A DNA stretch of 64,000 nt from an uncultured Bacteroidales bacterium. Its GTDB lineage: Bacteria > Bacteroidota > Bacteroidia > Bacteroidales > Paludibacteraceae. The translations under genes and the position numbers were made by a program. The stretch lies in contig CAKUUM010000004.1 in the NCBI GenBank assembly GCA_934692905.1, forward strand, positions 1 through 64,000, written 5' to 3'. Positions 15,853-25,225 of the stretch are shown piece by piece. The notes below the pieces were generated by a model. That model saw only the letters and a program-made list of their open reading frames with translations, was not told the origin of the DNA and did not search any database. Each line of letters starts with the position of its first letter. Positions within the stretch are counted from its first letter, which is position 1.

Positions 15853-16693
15853 TTTTCCAAAGCAAACAAAAAGAAATGTCTGTGGGGGCATGAGGGTGTA
15901 GTTCTACTCAGTCCTTGGTTTTTTTTATCTTGTCTCGCAACGAAAGCACCCTGTTATGCCCACGGGCTTATGGAGAGGTCTCGCAGGCATTTAGTGCGCA
16001 AAGCGCTTCACCCTTGCTTATCCCTTGCTGTTTGGCGCGAGGGTGAAAGGAGAGATAAGGGGTAGGGAAAAAGGTAGGTTGGTATGAGGTGATTGTATAT
16101 GCAATGTAGCGTTCTCTGTAGTTCTACTTGAGATGTGTTTCAGCCGACCTTGGTGGCTGCAGCCCATAGGGTAGCCCGCTCGGGCGAGTAACCGATTTGG
16201 AACTTGTTTTTAACAAAAAATTGGCTTTTAATTCCATACAACTCCTGCCACCAAAAACTCACCAAAAAAGAATGACCAAAACATGGACAACTAACAAAAC
16301 CTGTTGTGCGCAACATGCGCACAAGGGATTGAATCCTCCGTTAATGCCCGTTAATTATCCGTTAATCCATTTATCGGGTGTAGTTTTCTATTAAATGTCA
16401 TTAAAGTACTATTAAAATGTTAAAAGAACAGGTAATTATCAGAATAGTTGCGCAATTTGCAGGTTTTGTGTAATTTTGTACCGAGATAACAAACAAGATA
16501 AGTACCCCTATAAAAGAACGACACCTGATAGTTTGACTTACGTCAGGGACTACCAGAGATTCCGACCGCAAAGGTACTGCTTTTACTTGATACTGCCAAA
16601 TAGTTAGACAAAAAGTCTCCATAAATGCCCATAAACCCATTAAATAGTGTCGGGTTATTGGGCGGTAATTAATTCATGCCATAGTGTAATTTT
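15853..16693. other. 840-bp gap with repeats and possible gene remnants
   Basis: No intact gene is seen. It contains two copies of TGTAGTTCTACT (near 15897 and 16110), the 11-bp family TTGCnTATCCC (16014 and 16025), CCGTTAAT words at 16339, 16349 and 16360, a promoter-like TAATTTTG at 16470 (plus strand) and a TACCTTTGC box near 16575 (minus strand). Neither promoter leads to an intact gene. The minus frame around 16140-16320 may be a gene scrap. Confidence 0.45.
16014..16035. repeat. Two-copy 11-bp repeat (TTGCnTATCCC family)
   Basis: TTGCTTATCCC is followed 11 bp later by TTGCTGTTTGG. The same words recur at 20550-20582 and 42550-42592. Confidence 0.7.
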
Positions 16694-17217
16694 CTATGCC
16701 ATAATGCCGATGCCTTCGTGGCGGAAATATGCCTCGGCGGCGTATAGGGGGACATTCTCCATCCAAGTTTGGTCAATATAGGGTTTCATACTCAGGCGGA
16801 CGCCTTTGAGCGAAGAAGAGGCGTTTTCCTCTATAAAAGTACGCAATGATTTGGCATGTACGTTCTCCTCCGCCTTGACCTCTGCGGGAATAATACGTCC
16901 GGCACCCTGCACCACAAAATCCACCTCTTGGGTGGAATTGTCCTTACTATAGTAGAAAATCACCCGCTCTGTCTCGTTGCGTTTCTCCAATGACTTGATT
17001 TGTGACAGTACGAAATTCTCCGTAAATGCTCCCTTATATTCCGAGAATACGTCCATTCCCAAGAGCACAGCAGAAGAGCGCACACCTGACAGGCACATCA
17101 ACAAGCCTACATCTGCCATATAAATCTTGAAAGCAGAGGCGTCGGCATAGAATTTCAGCGGTTCTTTGGGCGCAAGTATTTGACTGATTATCTGTGATGT
17201 GAAAACTGCTTTTGCGC
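16694..17217 (-). pseudogene. C-terminal remnant of a DUF4143 AAA ATPase
   Basis: The frame holds only about the last 165 residues of an ATPase normally about 400 aa long: the DUF4143 part with FKIYMADVGLL, FTENFVLSQIKSL, EVDFVVQGAGRIIPAEVKA and a final MENVPLYAAEAYF. The P-loop half is missing. Upstream the open frame runs into a 33-bp tandem repeat and reads FPHKNAIYTHI, FPHKNVVLYYL, FPHKSAKAVFT, which is not part of the family. A 5' deletion that joined the repeat to the C-terminal half explains this. Without the ATPase part the product, if made, should be inactive. Confidence 0.7.
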
Positions 17218-17297
17218 TTTTATGAGGGAATAGATAGTATAAAACTACATTTTTGTGTGGGAATATATGTGTATAAATTGCATTTTTATGAGGGAAT
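17218..17297. repeat. 33-bp tandem repeat, three partial copies
   Basis: TTTTATGAGGGAAT at 17218 and 17284 and TTTTGTGTGGGAAT at 17251 are spaced exactly 33 bp. The unit is open in both directions: 11-residue repeats FPHKNxxxxxx on the minus strand and FYEGIDSIKLH on the plus strand. It lies at the broken 5' end of the DUF4143 remnant. Confidence 0.8.
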
Positions 17298-17389
17298 CGG
17301 AACGCAGGCAACTTCCATGGCAGGCAGTTGGTACATCATCACAGAAGGTGAAGCAAGAGCAACACACACCGTTTTTCAACCCAAAAGAG

Positions 17390-17422
17390 ACAGCCGCTTA
17401 ACGTCTCCCGTTAAGCGGCTGT
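17390..17422 (-). terminator. Intrinsic terminator after the tRNA
   Basis: ACAGCCGCTTAACG and CGTTAAGCGGCTGT form a perfect 14-bp stem with a 5-nt loop. On the minus strand it is followed by CTCTTTTGGG. It lies 7 nt past the tRNA 3' end. Confidence 0.8.
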
Positions 17423-17428
17423 GAGGTG

Positions 17429-17503
17429 TGGTTCTGCTTGGGCTTGAACCAAGGACCCCCTGATTATGAGTCAGGTGCTACTAACCAACTGAGCTACAGA
17501 ACC
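17429..17503 (-). tRNA. tRNA with CAT anticodon (probably elongator Met)
   Basis: The cloverleaf is clear: acceptor GGTTCTG/CAGAACC, anticodon stem CCTGA/TCAGG with loop CTCATAA, T arm CTTGG-TTCAAGC-CCAAG. The D arm reads GCTC-AGTTGGTTAGT-AGC, one nucleotide longer than usual, so its fourth pair is lost. CAT could also be the Ile2 tRNA modified to lysidine; the acceptor sequence fits elongator Met better. The CCA end is not encoded (CACA follows). Confidence 0.9.
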
Positions 17504-17584
17504 CACTATATTAGCACGAGAATATGCCACAAAAATTATGCCATTCTGTGCGGGAAGTGCAAATATTTTAAGTTTACCAGTATT

Positions 17585-19201
17585 TTACCGTAAGTTTTCC
17601 AGTATTTTATCGGCTTGGCGGCGGGTTATCATCTGCTGTGATTCGGTCAGTTCGGGGATATTGACCTCCAAACCGACCGCTACCTTATCGGGGTTGGCAA
17701 TTTTGTCCTTGTTTGCCATATAGATGTACACCCAGCAATATGTGTTGGCGTAGTGCTTGCGTGCCATCTTGGAGAGCGTCCAGTCTTGCCGGGTGACCTC
17801 TTTGGCTACTGTCTTGCCCGACAACTGCATATCCACTACGACGGGTGCGGAGGGGGTGCTGCTTGCTGCCTTACTAACCGCAGGGGCTTTGCGCTCGGCT
17901 GCGGGAGCCGGTTGCGGGGCTTGGCGGTAACGCTGCTTGGCGGCATCGAATTCATCGGCACCCAGCAGGCGAATCTCTACGCGACGGTTGGGTCCGTAAG
18001 CGGCTTTGCTGCGTTTTCCCTCAATGATGCCGCCACTATATGCAACAATGCGGTCGGGGGTGATACCGTGCTCGCTGATGAGTTCGTTCATCACGTTGTG
18101 CGCACGGGCAGCACCGAGTTGCAGGTTGTAGTTCTCACTGCCTGTGTTGTCGCAGTAGCCGACAACCTCCACATATAGGTTGTTGTCGCGCTGCAGACGC
18201 GAAGCCACCTGCTGAATGACGGTCAAGTCATTGTCTTTGAGTGCGGATTGGTTGGGTGCAAAATAGATATAGCGGTAGTCGTTATCGGAAGCGGCTTTCT
18301 GAAGAGAGGTGACGGTGTTGCTGATAACTACGGTGTCTTTTTGCACCACTACCACCGTGTCCGCCTTTGCAGGTTTGGCATCTTCTTTCGCCTTGCTGAT
18401 ACGTGCCTCGAACTTGTCCTCATCGGCTACGTTGCAGACGTGCGACTTCTTGACAGCGTTAATCTTGTAGCGCAGTGAGAGTGTGAAATCCACGATTCCA
18501 TCGTTGTTCGTACCCTTGAGACGGCCATCTATGTCGTCCTTGGTAAAGTACGTGTATGTGGCTTTGAGCCCCAAAGAGACACTGCGGCTGATATTGAACT
18601 GGAGGTCCGCACCTGCCATAATCATCGGGCAGAACTGGAATTTGCCGTCTTTATCCGTTTTGTCAGGGGTTTTGCTGTCGTCCCTTTTGTAAGAAGAGAA
18701 AACGTCGCGCCGGTAGATACCTGCACCGCCACCTACCAACACATTGAGCGCAACAATCTTGTGGCGGTTGTCGGGGACCCACGCATTGATGATATCGAAA
18801 GACGATACGGCTTGCACGCGGTACATTTGTGCGTCGAACAGGGTGTTCGGGGAGCCGTCTTTTTTCTCCATAATGCGAAGCGGCGAGTATAGCCCTTCCA
18901 ATCCCAGTCCCCATGTGGGGTTGAAGTTGTAGGTAAATCCGAGTCCGACAGTGGGCGCATATAATGCTTCGACGGCTTTGGCAGGGTAGTCTGCATCAAA
19001 CCAATTTCCTCCCGCATCCAGATATAAGGTCCAGTGCGAGTCCATAGGGGCGGCATTGGCAGTACGCCCGTAGGGACGTACCCCCGTGGCGGAGGTCTTC
19101 TGTGCAGATACGCATGGCGCCAACAGGAGCAGGCACAAGACACCCGCCACCCTTGTGAAAGTGCGGCGTCTGCATGCAACTATGGACCCGTATTTGCTCA
19201 T
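17585..19201 (-). CDS. OmpA-family outer-membrane protein with LysM-like tail
   Basis: The 538-aa protein has a signal peptide (cleavage near residue 34, CVSAQ), an eight-strand barrel region (about 50-265, MDSHWTLYLDAGGNWFDA and following) and an OmpA peptidoglycan-binding domain (about 310-420, with YVEVVGYCDNTGSENYN, LGAARAHNV and PNRRVEIRLL). A third region (about 465-520, DWTLSKMARKHYANTYCWVY..IPEL) looks like a LysM or tail-X domain. It should tie the outer membrane to the cell wall. A promoter box lies 34-41 bp upstream. Confidence 0.88.
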   Translation of the reverse strand: MSKYGSIVACRRRTFTRVAGVLCLLLLAPCVSAQKTSATGVRPYGRTANAAPMDSHWTLYLDAGGNWFDADYPAKAVEALYAPTVGLGFTYNFNPTWGLGLEGLYSPLRIMEKKDGSPNTLFDAQMYRVQAVSSFDIINAWVPDNRHKIVALNVLVGGGAGIYRRDVFSSYKRDDSKTPDKTDKDGKFQFCPMIMAGADLQFNISRSVSLGLKATYTYFTKDDIDGRLKGTNNDGIVDFTLSLRYKINAVKKSHVCNVADEDKFEARISKAKEDAKPAKADTVVVVQKDTVVISNTVTSLQKAASDNDYRYIYFAPNQSALKDNDLTVIQQVASRLQRDNNLYVEVVGYCDNTGSENYNLQLGAARAHNVMNELISEHGITPDRIVAYSGGIIEGKRSKAAYGPNRRVEIRLLGADEFDAAKQRYRQAPQPAPAAERKAPAVSKAASSTPSAPVVVDMQLSGKTVAKEVTRQDWTLSKMARKHYANTYCWVYIYMANKDKIANPDKVAVGLEVNIPELTESQQMITRRQADKILENLR

Positions 19202-19234
19202 TTGAATTTGCCGGATGGTGTCATATTAGGGCTG

Positions 19235-19242
19235 CAAAGGTA
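19235..19242 (-). promoter_or_regulatory. -7 promoter box for the OmpA gene
   Basis: TACCTTTG on the minus strand, continued by CAGCC; the leader would be about 25 nt. Confidence 0.65.
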
Positions 19243-19324
19243 CAACATTTATTTGAAATACCCAAGTAAAAAGGTTAAAATAGTGTTTTTTCGCCAAAAA
19301 GTTGTGTAGATAGAGATTTTATTG

Positions 19325-19332
19325 TAACTTTG
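19325..19332 (+). promoter_or_regulatory. -7 promoter box for pta-ackA
   Basis: TAACTTTG followed by CC, 176 bp before pta. The long leader holds GC-rich inverted words (CCCGACAGGGTCGG, near 19395) that could fold. Nothing else is seen in this divergent gap of about 300 bp. Confidence 0.55.
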
Positions 19333-19507
19333 CCTTCGTTTCATGGGGGAATGGGGTGAAGTCGGCGGGGAAACGGTGATGATGAGCGTATATGCCCGAC
19401 AGGGTCGGCTGAGTAACCCGTTAATCACCCGATGTCGCCCTGAGGAGATGTCAGCATGATTTCGGGGGATTCCGGGGATTGGACAATAGAAACTAATTGA
19501 TATAAAA

Positions 19508-20509
19508 ATGGATATATTGAGTAAAATGCTGGAGCGCGCGCAGCAACATCCGCAGCGCATTGTGTTGCCTGAAGGGGACGAACCCCGTACCTTGGAGGCG
19601 ACAAATATCATTCTTCGTGACAAAATTGCCCGTCTGACGCTTATCGGAAACCCCGAGAAGATTCATCAGATGGCGAAAGAAAACGGGTATGAATACATCA
19701 AAGAGGCAACGATTATCGACCCCATGACCGATGCCAAGATGCCGGAATATGCGCACCTCCTTTACGAACTGCGCAAAGCCAAAGGCATGACTGAGGAAGA
19801 GGCTGCCAAGAAAGCACAAGACCCGTTGTATCTGGGTTGCCTGATGATTAAAAACGGTGACGCAGACGGCGAGTTGGCAGGCGCACGTGGTACGACCGCC
19901 GACACAATTCGTCCCGCATTCCAAATCCTGAAGACCAAGCCCGGTGTGCACATTGTGTCGGGCGCGTTCCTGATGTTCACCCCTGCCAAACAGTTGGGTG
20001 AGGACGGTTTCCTGCTATTCGCAGACTGCGCCGTCAATCCGTGTCCGACCGCCCAAGAGTTGGGCGAGATAGCCGTATCGACCGCCGAAACCGCCCGTAC
20101 GCTCGCCGGTATCGAACCGCGTGTGGCGATGCTCAGTTTCTCGACGAAAGGCAGTGCAAAGCATGAGTTGATAGACAAGGTGACGGAAGCCACCCGTATC
20201 GCGCACGAGTTGGCACCCGATTTGGCATTGGACGGCGAACTGCAGGCAGACGCTGCGCTGATACCCGCTGTGGCTGAGAAGAAGGCTCCGGGGTCGCCCG
20301 TGGCAGGTAAGGCAAACGTGCTTGTATTCCCTGATTTGCAGGCGGGTAACATTGGCTACAAGTTGGTGGAGCGTTTCTCGGGTGCAGACGCCGTGGGGCC
20401 TATTCTGCAAGGTATCGCCGCTCCGGTGAACGACTTGAGCCGCGGCTGCAAAGTGCAAGATATCGTACAAATGGTAATCATCACGGCTAATCAGGCTATC
20501 AAAGATTAA
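19508..20509 (+). CDS. pta: Phosphate acetyltransferase
   Basis: The 333-aa enzyme interconverts acetyl-CoA and acetyl phosphate. It is the short form made of the PTA_PTB domain alone, as in many anaerobes. Family stretches are IVLPEGDEPRTLEAT near the start, GARGTTADTIRPAFQI, FADCAVNPCPTAQEL and GELQADAALIP. It is followed by ackA at 129 bp, giving the usual ATP-yielding acetate pathway of a fermenting bacterium. Confidence 0.95.
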   Translation: MDILSKMLERAQQHPQRIVLPEGDEPRTLEATNIILRDKIARLTLIGNPEKIHQMAKENGYEYIKEATIIDPMTDAKMPEYAHLLYELRKAKGMTEEEAAKKAQDPLYLGCLMIKNGDADGELAGARGTTADTIRPAFQILKTKPGVHIVSGAFLMFTPAKQLGEDGFLLFADCAVNPCPTAQELGEIAVSTAETARTLAGIEPRVAMLSFSTKGSAKHELIDKVTEATRIAHELAPDLALDGELQADAALIPAVAEKKAPGSPVAGKANVLVFPDLQAGNIGYKLVERFSGADAVGPILQGIAAPVNDLSRGCKVQDIVQMVIITANQAIKD

Positions 20510-20549
20510 AAAGTATTGGCTTGTCCGTGGCGCAAAGGTAGCCCAAGGG

Positions 20550-20582
20550 TTGCGTATCCCTTGCGCATCCCTTGCTGAAAGG
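20550..20582. repeat. Three-copy 11-bp repeat between pta and ackA
   Basis: TTGC starts at 20550, 20561 and 20572: TTGCGTATCCC, TTGCGCATCCC, TTGCTGAAAGG. The phase is exactly 11 bp and the words match the arrays at 16014 and 42550. Confidence 0.85.
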
Positions 20583-20638
20583 TACGGATTTGACACGATT
20601 AAGAAGTGTAAATTATTCAACAACAAAACGAAAAGGAT

Positions 20639-21832
20639 ATGAAGATTTTGGTATTGAACTGCGGTAGCAGCAGCATCAAGTATAAACTGTTCGAGATGGA
20701 GACCCGCACCATCCTCGCACAAGGCGGCGTGGAGAAGATAGGATTGCCGGACTCGTTTCTGCAGATGAAACTGCCGAGCGGCGAGAAGGTGAAGATAGAG
20801 AAGCCGATGCCCGAGCATACGATTGGTATCCAGTTGATACTGGACAGCCTCGTAGATGAGAAAATCGGGTGCCTGAAGTCGCTGAAAGAGATTGACGCCG
20901 TAGGACACCGCGTAGTGCACGGAGGCGAGAAATTCAACAAGTCGGTGCTGATTACGCCCGAGGTTAAGGAGATGATTGTCAAGTGCATAGACCTGGCTCC
21001 TCTGCATAACCCCGCCAACCTGAAGGGCATCGAGGCGATTGAGAAGACGCTGCCGGGCGTGCCGCAAGTGGGTGTGTTCGACACGGCTTTCCACCAGACC
21101 ATGCCCGACGAGGCGTATATGTACGCCATTCCGTACGAGTTGTACGAGAAATACGCGATTCGCCGCTATGGCTTCCACGGGACCTCGCACCGCTACGTGT
21201 CCGCGCGCGTGTGCGAATATTTGGGTGTGGACCCGAAAGGCAAGAAGATAATCACGGCGCATATCGGCAACGGCGGCAGTTGCACGGCGGTGTTGGACGG
21301 GAAGTCGGTGGATACATCAATGGGTTTGACGCCGATAGAGGGCCTGATGATGGGTACGCGCAGCGGCGACCTCGACCTCGGGGCTGCGACATACATCATG
21401 GACAAAGAGCACCTGACGACCGCCGAGTTCTCGACGTTGGTGAACAAGAAGTCGGGATTGCTGGGCGTGAGCGGCGTATCGAGTGATGCGCGTGACATTG
21501 AGAACGCCATTGCCGCCGGCAACAAACGTGCGGACTTGGCACGGAGGATGTTCATCTACCGTGTGAAGAAATACATCGGTGCATACGCTGCCGCGCTGGA
21601 CGGCGTGGACATCATCGTGTTCACAGGTGGCATCGGCGAGAACGATACCTACGTGCGCGGCGAGATAGCCAAAGGGCTTGGTTATCTGGGTGTTAAGATT
21701 GACGAGGAGAAGAACAAGCACAGCCGTGGCGAGGAGATTGTGATTTCCACGCCGGACAGCCGCGTGACGGTGTGCGTCATCCCGACCGACGAGGAGTGGA
21801 TGATTGCATCGGATACGATGGCGCTGTTGTGA
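20639..21832 (+). CDS. ackA: Acetate kinase
   Basis: The 397-aa enzyme makes ATP and acetate from acetyl phosphate. The N-terminal phosphate loop VLNCGSSSIKYKLFE (4-18), GHRVVHGGEKF, GFHGTSHRYVS and HIGNGGSCTAVLDGKSVDTS are all intact, and the length is normal for the family (about 400). It pairs with pta upstream. Confidence 0.96.
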   Translation: MKILVLNCGSSSIKYKLFEMETRTILAQGGVEKIGLPDSFLQMKLPSGEKVKIEKPMPEHTIGIQLILDSLVDEKIGCLKSLKEIDAVGHRVVHGGEKFNKSVLITPEVKEMIVKCIDLAPLHNPANLKGIEAIEKTLPGVPQVGVFDTAFHQTMPDEAYMYAIPYELYEKYAIRRYGFHGTSHRYVSARVCEYLGVDPKGKKIITAHIGNGGSCTAVLDGKSVDTSMGLTPIEGLMMGTRSGDLDLGAATYIMDKEHLTTAEFSTLVNKKSGLLGVSGVSSDARDIENAIAAGNKRADLARRMFIYRVKKYIGAYAAALDGVDIIVFTGGIGENDTYVRGEIAKGLGYLGVKIDEEKNKHSRGEEIVISTPDSRVTVCVIPTDEEWMIASDTMALL

Positions 21833-21930
21833 TGGATGGAGTGCGGGGGCGGTTGGTGCCGCCTCCGCCTATATAAATAAACAAGGGCGCGCCCGACAGG
21901 GTTGCCCCGCAAATATTAAATCACTGAACC

Positions 21931-23574
21931 TTGAAACCGATAATTTATCAGTTATTGCCGCGTACCTTTGCGAACTACAATGATACGCGGCGGCATTGTG
22001 GTACCCTGCAGGAGAACGGCTGCGGTACGCTGAATGCCATCACCCCGCGCGCACTGCGTGCGATACGCGACCTGGGTGCCACGCATGTGTGGTACACAGG
22101 CGTGATACGCCACGCGACGGCGTGGTACAACACCCCGTCAATAGTGAAGGGTTTGGCGGGAAGCCCCTACGCGATTACCGACTACTATGACATCGACCCC
22201 GACCTGTGCGAGGACCAAGACCGGCGCATGCAGGAGTTCGAGGCGTTGGTGGATAGGACGCACAAGGCTAACTTGCAGGTAATCATTGATTTCGTTCCCA
22301 ACCATGTGGCGCGCGAATACCGCTCGACACACCGCCCGAAGGGCGTGAAAGACTTGGGCGAAAACGATAATCCGAACTGGGCGTTCTCGCCGCTGAACAA
22401 CTTCTACTACCTGCCCGGGCAGCCGTTTGCGCCGCAGTTTGACGCGCAAGGGTACATGGAAAACCCTGCGCGAGCCACGGGAAACGACTGTTTTCGTGCC
22501 AATCCGACCAAGGACGACTGGTATGAGACGGTGAAGTTAAACTATGGCGTGTTCTACCAAGGCGGGGGCGAGAAGCAGTTTGACCCGATACCCGACACGT
22601 GGCATAAGATGCTGGATATCATGCTGTTCTGGGCAGGAAAGGGCATTGACGGCTTCCGTTGCGATATGGCGGAGATGGTGCCGCAGGAGTTCTGGCAGTG
22701 GAGTATCGGGCAAGTGAAGGCGCAATATCCTGATATTCTGTATATTGCGGAGGTGTATCAGCCGTCTTTGTACCGCGACTATCTGGCGGCGGGCTTTGAT
22801 TACCTGTACGACAAGGTCGGGATGTACGACTATCTGCGCGGCGTGACGAGCAAGAACTGGCCTGTGGAGGGCATTACGCAGCAGTGGCAGCGCGTGGACG
22901 ACATACGCGAGCACATGCTGTATTTCCTTGAAAATCACGACGAACAGCGTATTGCGAGCGGTTTCTTTTGCGGGCGCGGCATGTGTGCGGAGCCGGCGAT
23001 GATAGTGGCAGCCACGTTGGGAACCAATCCCGTGATGGTGTACGCTGGGCAGGAATTAGGCGAGAAAGGTATGGACGCCGAGGGCTTCTCGGGCATGGAC
23101 GGCAAGTCGTCCATCTTTGATTATTGGGGGCTGACGTCGTTGCAGGCGTGGGCGAACCACGGGAAGTTCGACGGGGCGTTGTTGGATGACGAGCAGCGCG
23201 ACTTGAGGGCGTTCTATCGGCAGTTGCTGCGCGTGGCGCGGACCGAGAAAGCCATCACTATGGGCGAGATGTATGACCTCGAATATGCTCAGAATGAGGG
23301 CTTTAACAAGCACGAGCAGTTCGCGTATATCCGCAAATACAAGCACCGGTTGCTGTTGGTGGTACTTAATTTCGACGACCGTCAGGTGGATATGCAGGTG
23401 CGTATCCCGCGGGAGGCTTTCGAGCATCTCGGACTGACGGAAATGCCGATGGCAGAGGCAACGGATTTGCTGACTGGCGAGGAGTACCGTTTCCCACTGA
23501 CAGCACACACGCCCGTGTGTCTGACGCTGCCCGCATGGAAAGGGGTGATATTGAAGGTGAAGACTGCGAAATAG
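21931..23574 (+). CDS. GH13 alpha-amylase-family enzyme
   Basis: The 547-aa protein has the four conserved GH13 regions: VIIDFVPNH (I), GFRCDMAEM with the nucleophile Asp (II), YIAEVYQP with the acid Glu (III) and LENHDEQRI (IV). There is no signal peptide, so it acts on alpha-glucans inside the cell, for example glycogen or imported maltooligosaccharides. The only in-frame start near the conserved N-terminus (KPIIYQLLPRTFANYN) is TTG; a stop codon precedes it by 3 nt. No other starch gene is nearby. Confidence 0.88.
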   Translation: MKPIIYQLLPRTFANYNDTRRHCGTLQENGCGTLNAITPRALRAIRDLGATHVWYTGVIRHATAWYNTPSIVKGLAGSPYAITDYYDIDPDLCEDQDRRMQEFEALVDRTHKANLQVIIDFVPNHVAREYRSTHRPKGVKDLGENDNPNWAFSPLNNFYYLPGQPFAPQFDAQGYMENPARATGNDCFRANPTKDDWYETVKLNYGVFYQGGGEKQFDPIPDTWHKMLDIMLFWAGKGIDGFRCDMAEMVPQEFWQWSIGQVKAQYPDILYIAEVYQPSLYRDYLAAGFDYLYDKVGMYDYLRGVTSKNWPVEGITQQWQRVDDIREHMLYFLENHDEQRIASGFFCGRGMCAEPAMIVAATLGTNPVMVYAGQELGEKGMDAEGFSGMDGKSSIFDYWGLTSLQAWANHGKFDGALLDDEQRDLRAFYRQLLRVARTEKAITMGEMYDLEYAQNEGFNKHEQFAYIRKYKHRLLLVVLNFDDRQVDMQVRIPREAFEHLGLTEMPMAEATDLLTGEEYRFPLTAHTPVCLTLPAWKGVILKVKTAK

Positions 23575-23630
23575 CGCGGACATTTGTTGGTGGATGGTTA
23601 TAGGATAGTTATAGGTTGGAGATTTGAAAG

Positions 23631-24611
23631 ATGAAGAAATGGTCGATTGATACGGAGAAAATAGGAGTCTATTTCCGATTGGTGCGCGGGGGTAACCTGC
23701 TGTTTGTGGCGATGCTGCTGTACGTGATGGAAAAGTGGGTGGCGACACCGCTGTTGCAACGGGAGATGTTCCCTGAGCAGATGCCTTGGTGGGTGCTGAC
23801 ACTGCTCATTCTTGCCACCATGTGCATTGCCGCGGGGGGCTATGTCATCAACGATTATTTCGACATCAAGATTGACAGAATCAACCGTCCCGACAGGCTG
23901 ATAGTGCCCGACATCGTGTCGAAGAACACGGCGATGCGCCTGTTCCAGTGCCTGACGGCTGTGGGCATGGCGATGGGAATCGCTGTGACGGTGTGGGCAA
24001 GGAGTTGGACATTGGGCCTGATATTTCTTGTCATCCCCGGATTGTTGTGGTTTTATTCGGCGTCGTATAAGCGGCAGTTCCTCGTTGGGAATATTGTTGT
24101 GGCGTTTATGGCGGCGTTGGTGCCGCTGCTGGTCGCTTTTGCGAATGTGGATTACCTGAAGCATACGTATCCTGATGCCTTGGGGTATACGCCTATCGTT
24201 GGCGAGTTGTATATATGGACAGGTGCTTTTGCGCTGTTCGCGTTCCTCACGACGCTGGCGCGCGAGATTGTGAAGGATATGGAGGACGAAGAGGGCGACC
24301 GCGAGTACGAATGCCGCACGATGCCCATCAAGTGGGGCAAGACGGCGAGCAAGGTGGTGGTGACGGTGCTTATCGCCATTATATGCGGGCTGGTTTGCTA
24401 TTTCGGGTTTGCGGTAGTGCCTTTCCCGCATGCGTGGAACACGTTGTCAACGAGGTATATCGTGTTCGGTGTGCTGGTGCCGTGCGTGTGCGAGTTGGTG
24501 CTGTTATGGTGCGCCCGTATGCCGCGTGAATACCATAATGCCCAGGCACTTATGAAGTTTGTGATGCTGATGGGGGCGTTGTATAGTTTTGTCATTGTGC
24601 GCATGTTATGA
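23631..24611 (+). CDS. UbiA-family prenyltransferase
   Basis: The 326-aa membrane protein has about eight hydrophobic helices. Both Asp-rich motifs of the family are present: NDYFDIKIDRINRP (near 87-100) and DMEDEEGDREYECRTMP (near 220-236). These bind Mg and the prenyl diphosphate. Bacteroidetes carry UbiA members annotated as geranylgeranylglycerol-phosphate geranylgeranyltransferases; this fits, but menaquinone-type chemistry cannot be excluded. Its stop overlaps the Maf start by 4 nt. Confidence 0.85.
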   Translation: MKKWSIDTEKIGVYFRLVRGGNLLFVAMLLYVMEKWVATPLLQREMFPEQMPWWVLTLLILATMCIAAGGYVINDYFDIKIDRINRPDRLIVPDIVSKNTAMRLFQCLTAVGMAMGIAVTVWARSWTLGLIFLVIPGLLWFYSASYKRQFLVGNIVVAFMAALVPLLVAFANVDYLKHTYPDALGYTPIVGELYIWTGAFALFAFLTTLAREIVKDMEDEEGDREYECRTMPIKWGKTASKVVVTVLIAIICGLVCYFGFAVVPFPHAWNTLSTRYIVFGVLVPCVCELVLLWCARMPREYHNAQALMKFVMLMGALYSFVIVRML

Positions 24612-25213
24612 ACATCATTTTAGGCAGCCAGAGTCCGCGTCGGCGCGAACTGATGAAGGGGTTGGATATTCCCTTCACCGCCATCACGATAGATGCTGAC
24701 GAGTCGTACCCGAAGGACTTGCAAGGGGGAGATATACCCCTGTATATATCGCGCGCGAAAGCGCGCGCGTACGTGAGCAAACTGACGGAAGGGGATTTGC
24801 TAATTACCTCGGATACCATCGTGTGGCTGGACGGCGAGATGCTCGGGAAACCCCATTGGGAGGCGGAAGCCAAGCAGATGCTTGGGCGGTTGAGCGGGCA
24901 TACCCATCAGGTGTTTACGGCGGTATGCTTCACCCGTTTGGACATTGCTGCAGGGGATTCTGCGGCTCCGAAGTATATCCAAGACACATTGGTGGACAGT
25001 TCCGACGTTACGTTCCGCGAATTGACGGCGGAAGAGATTGACTACTATGTGGAGCACTATCACCCAATGGACAAGGCGGGCAGTTATGCCATTCAGGAAT
25101 GGATTGGTTATGTGGGTATTACGCGCATAGAAGGGTCGCAGTACACCGTGATGGGGTTCCCGATAGAGCAAGTGTATATGTACTTGAAAACCCGAGGAAT
25201 GATTAGTATTTAA
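24608..25213 (+). CDS. maf: Maf-family nucleotide pyrophosphatase
   Basis: The 201-aa protein hydrolyses non-canonical or damaged nucleoside triphosphates to monophosphates. Family motifs are LGSQSPRRRELMKGL (5-19), SDTIVWLDGEMLGKP (about 67-81) and KAGSYAIQEWIG (about 158-169). It is translationally coupled to the UbiA gene, a common arrangement in Bacteroidales. Confidence 0.92.
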   Translation: MNIILGSQSPRRRELMKGLDIPFTAITIDADESYPKDLQGGDIPLYISRAKARAYVSKLTEGDLLITSDTIVWLDGEMLGKPHWEAEAKQMLGRLSGHTHQVFTAVCFTRLDIAAGDSAAPKYIQDTLVDSSDVTFRELTAEEIDYYVEHYHPMDKAGSYAIQEWIGYVGITRIEGSQYTVMGFPIEQVYMYLKTRGMISI

Positions 25214-25225
25214 TCTGCAAAGAGG

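Noticed and set aside
16465..16480. TTTTG/TAATTTTG promoter on the plus strand
   Set aside because: Good match, but no gene follows in that direction for 3 kb, so it is noted only as part of the gap.
17212..17424. Small plus-strand protein with FYEGIDS repeats
   Set aside because: The frame is made of the 33-bp repeat and then runs into the terminator; no promoter supports it as a gene.
20528..20539. TACCTTTGC box on the minus strand between pta and ackA
   Set aside because: It would drive transcription antisense to pta; no minus-strand gene follows.
20015..21262. 415-aa minus-strand frame over pta-ackA
   Set aside because: Antisense to two well-conserved enzymes; His/Arg-rich composition of a shadow frame.
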